Assembly (NCBI GenBank): GCA_017557265.1
Contig: JAFZAM010000103.1
Coordinates: forward strand, 1 to 6,817
DNA from: Oscillospiraceae bacterium
GTDB taxonomy: Bacteria; Bacillota; Clostridia; Oscillospirales; Oscillospiraceae
Direction: 5' to 3'
DNA length: 6,817 nucleotides
Positions 5,401 to 6,817 of this stretch are shown here, piece after piece (within the stretch, counting starts at the first letter, position 1; each line of letters starts with the position of its first letter). Position numbers and translations under genes: made by a program. Below the pieces are notes generated by a model. The model did no database searches. It saw only the letters and a list, made by a program, of their open reading frames with translations, and had not been told where the DNA came from.

Positions 5401-6606
5401 TCAGATCATGCCGCGCGAGGTCGGCCCGTATCTGCTGTCGTCGCCCGAGAGGACGTACCCGCCTATCTCGAGCATCGTCAGGGCCGCAAGAACGTCCTGC
5501 ATCTGCATTTCCAGCTCCGCAGAGAGCTCCGCCGCGGACTTTCGCCCGGAGTTCAGCGCCGTAAGGACCCTGCTCTCGGCGTCTGAAAACGCGCCCAGTT
5601 TTTCTTTTAAGTCAATATATTCTATGCCGTTTTGCTTGTCAACCTCTTTTTTTGAGGCTTTTTGTCGGCTCTCCGGGCCCTCAGCGCTCCCGGAAGCCGG
5701 TCCTCCGCGGCTCGTGAGGGCGAGCTCGGCGGGCAGCGAGGCGTTCACGGACTCGATGACGTCGTCCGGCTCAAGGGCTATCACGGCCCCGTCGCGAAGC
5801 AGCGCGTTCGAGCCGCGGAAGTTCGGATCGTCGATGCGTCCGGGGACGGCGAAAACGTCCCTTCCCTCCTCGAGGGCGCGCGCGGCGGTTATGAGCGAGC
5901 CGCTCTTCATGGGGGCTTCGATAACGAGCACGGCGCGCGAAAGGCCGGCTATTATCCTGTTTCTCGCGGGGAAGCTCCCGCGGGTCGACGGCGTCCCGGG
6001 CGGGTACTCGCTGACGAGGGCGCCGTGCTGCGCCGCCTCTCTGTGAAGCGGGGCGTTCCACGTCGGGAAGGCTCTGTCGACGCCGGTGCCGAGCACGCCG
6101 ACGACCGTTCCCTTCGCCTTTATCGCCGCGCTTATCGCGGCGCTGTCTATGCCCTCGGCGAGGCCGCTTATAACTACGGCTCCCGCGTCCGCGAGCTCCG
6201 CGCCGAAGCGGGAGGCGCAGTCGAGCCCGTATTTGGAGGCGCGGCGCGTGCCGACGACGGCAAGGCCTATCCTTCTGTCGAGGTCTGGCAGCTCGCCGCG
6301 CACGTAGAGGACGCAGGGCGGGTCGTATATGGTCCTGAGCCACGTCGGATAGTCGGGGTCGTCGACGGGAAGTATGCGCACCTCGCGCATTCGGCATTCC
6401 TCGGCTATCTCCTCTGCCCTTTTAAGGCTCTTGTCGGAGAGCGCCTTTATCTCGGCCTTCGTCGCGCCCTCGACCTCCTCGAGCTCGCGGCGGCCCGCGT
6501 CGTAGAGCTCGGTCACGGTGTTGAAGGCGCGCAGGTATTTGAGCATCGTCACGCTGCCGACGCCCTTGAGAGAGCTCAGCCAGAGCCAGTGGAGCTTTTC
6601 GTCCAT
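5401..6606 (-). CDS. dprA: DNA processing protein DprA (Smf)
   Basis: 401-aa DprA/Smf protein. In naturally transformable bacteria it binds incoming single-stranded DNA in the cytoplasm and loads RecA; most non-competent bacteria also keep it. Domains seen: an N-terminal helix-hairpin-helix/SAM-like region (about 1-70, with LKGVGSVTMLKYL); a Rossmann core (about 100-290) with VVGTRRASKYG at 117-127, VISGLAEGID at 145-154, GALVSEYPPGT at 195-205, FPARNRIIAGLS at 212-223, SGSLITAA at 235-242 and VFAVPG at 251-256; a charged, AT-rich linker (about 300-338); and a C-terminal winged helix (about 339-398). Residue 158 is Ile in GIDSAAI, where most DprA proteins have His (GIDxxAH). The ATG start (6606-6604) follows an AGGAG motif with 7-nt spacing inside the end of the upstream gene. 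The gene precedes topA, as in Bacillus. The linker carries an A7 run and a candidate promoter. Confidence 0.97.
   Translation of the reverse strand: MDEKLHWLWLSSLKGVGSVTMLKYLRAFNTVTELYDAGRRELEEVEGATKAEIKALSDKSLKRAEEIAEECRMREVRILPVDDPDYPTWLRTIYDPPCVLYVRGELPDLDRRIGLAVVGTRRASKYGLDCASRFGAELADAGAVVISGLAEGIDSAAISAAIKAKGTVVGVLGTGVDRAFPTWNAPLHREAAQHGALVSEYPPGTPSTRGSFPARNRIIAGLSRAVLVIEAPMKSGSLITAARALEEGRDVFAVPGRIDDPNFRGSNALLRDGAVIALEPDDVIESVNASLPAELALTSRGGPASGSAEGPESRQKASKKEVDKQNGIEYIDLKEKLGAFSDAESRVLTALNSGRKSAAELSAELEMQMQDVLAALTMLEIGGYVLSGDDSRYGPTSRGMI
5614..5642 (-). promoter_or_regulatory. Candidate sigma-A promoter inside the dprA 3' region, directed at topA
   Basis: On the minus strand there is a perfect -35 hexamer TTGACA (5642-5637), exactly 17 nt of spacer (5636-5620) and a -10 hexamer TATATT (5619-5614), one mismatch from TATAAT. 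It lies in an AT-rich island coding for the DprA interdomain linker, inside otherwise GC-rich sequence. Predicted transcription starts near 5607, giving a leader of about 240 nt before the topA ATG. The hexamers and spacing are seen directly; activity and the link to topA are inference. The match could be a by-product of the Lys/Asp/Ile-rich linker codons. Confidence 0.55.
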
Positions 6607-6607
6607 C

Positions 6608-6817
6608 TCAGCGCTCCTTTCCGAAGAGCTCCCAGAGCGCGACCGCGGCGGCCGCGGCGGCGTTGAGGGATTCCGTTTCCCCGCGCATGGGGATCACGAG
6701 CTTTTTCGGGCAGAGCGCGACAAGGCCGTCCGAGAGGCCGTGCCCCTCGTTGCCGACGGCGAGCGCGGTGCGCGGCGCGCGCTCAAAGCTTCTTATATCG
6801 GCCGCGTCGTCGGAGAG
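6608..6817 (-). CDS. TrmH/SpoU-family RNA 2'-O-methyltransferase, C-terminal end (5' part outside window)
   Basis: Only the last 69 codons and a TGA stop (6610-6608) are present; the gene enters from the window edge. The frame shows the SpoU-family methyltransferase signatures: VGNEGHGLS (motif 2), then IPMRGETESLNAAAA (motif 3), ending WELFGKER. In this family these segments build the trefoil-knot SAM-binding site, and the SLN asparagine/serine region belongs to the catalytic and cofactor pocket. Known members methylate the ribose 2'-OH of rRNA or tRNA using S-adenosylmethionine. The exact target (RlmB-like, TrmH-like or other) cannot be told from this fragment, so no symbol is given. After SLN, where many relatives have a mixed Val/Ala stretch, this protein has a run of six alanines, encoded by a GCC/GCG-rich repeat around 6643-6660. 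The stop is 1 nt from the dprA start, indicating co-transcription. Confidence 0.9.
   Translation of the reverse strand, partial: LSDDAADIRSFERAPRTALAVGNEGHGLSDGLVALCPKKLVIPMRGETESLNAAAAAAVALWELFGKER

Noticed and set aside
5643..5662. Plus-strand terminator-like CCTC-T7-GAGG followed by CTTTTT
   Set aside because: The stem is only 4 bp with a 7-nt loop, and there is no plus-strand gene that it would end.
6643..6660. GC-rich inverted repeat CCGCGG-CGG-CCGCGG near the end of the methyltransferase gene
   Set aside because: It encodes a run of alanines in a conserved part of the protein, has no U tract, and is best explained by GC-biased alanine codons.
1..6817. Mobile element, CRISPR, defence or other novel system
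   Set aside because: Every gene belongs to a well-known housekeeping family, all genes are co-oriented and tightly spaced, and composition is even except for the two AT-rich promoter islands. I see no terminal repeats, integrases or unexplained long intergenic sequence.

Overview
This window is a compact, GC-rich (well above half G+C by eye), co-oriented block of housekeeping genes, all on the minus strand. In transcription order (high to low coordinates) it holds the 3' end of a TrmH/SpoU-family RNA methyltransferase gene, dprA, topA, trmFO, plsX, acpP and the 5' two-thirds of rnc. The adjacency dprA-topA-trmFO and the neighbourhood plsX-acpP-rnc are both classical Firmicutes arrangements. 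The use of TrmFO (folate/FAD-dependent) also points to a Gram-positive lineage. With the high GC content, the best guess is a GC-rich member of the Clostridia, such as a gut Oscillospirales- or Christensenellales-like organism. That placement is inference from gene order and composition and has not been tested phylogenetically.

Layout: 6817-6608 is the methyltransferase tail. 6606-5401 is dprA, starting 1 nt after the previous stop. 5364-3193 is topA, 36 nt after dprA. 3200-1884 is trmFO, overlapping the topA end by 8 nt. 1882-869 is plsX, 1 nt after the trmFO stop. A 73-nt spacer then carries a near-consensus sigma-A promoter. 795-562 is acpP, followed by a 78-nt spacer with two GC-rich hairpins, the second shaped like an intrinsic terminator. 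483-1 is rnc, running off the window just as its dsRNA-binding domain begins. No stretch longer than about 80 nt lacks a gene. I see no tRNA, rRNA, CRISPR, insertion sequence or phage sequence.

Functionally the block joins DNA topology and uptake/recombination (TopA, DprA), RNA modification and processing (TrmH-family enzyme, TrmFO, RNase III) and the entry step of phospholipid synthesis (PlsX, with the acyl carrier protein that delivers its acyl groups). The tight spacing suggests one long transcript. Superimposed on it are at least one strong internal promoter (before acpP), a second candidate promoter inside dprA that would serve topA, and a terminator/attenuator after acpP. Those signals would let acpP be made at much higher level than rnc.

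I found no convincing evidence for a previously undescribed system. The observations worth following up are regulatory: the two promoters, the acpP-rnc hairpin pair, the start-stop couplings, and a slippery A7 run and an atypical residue in dprA.
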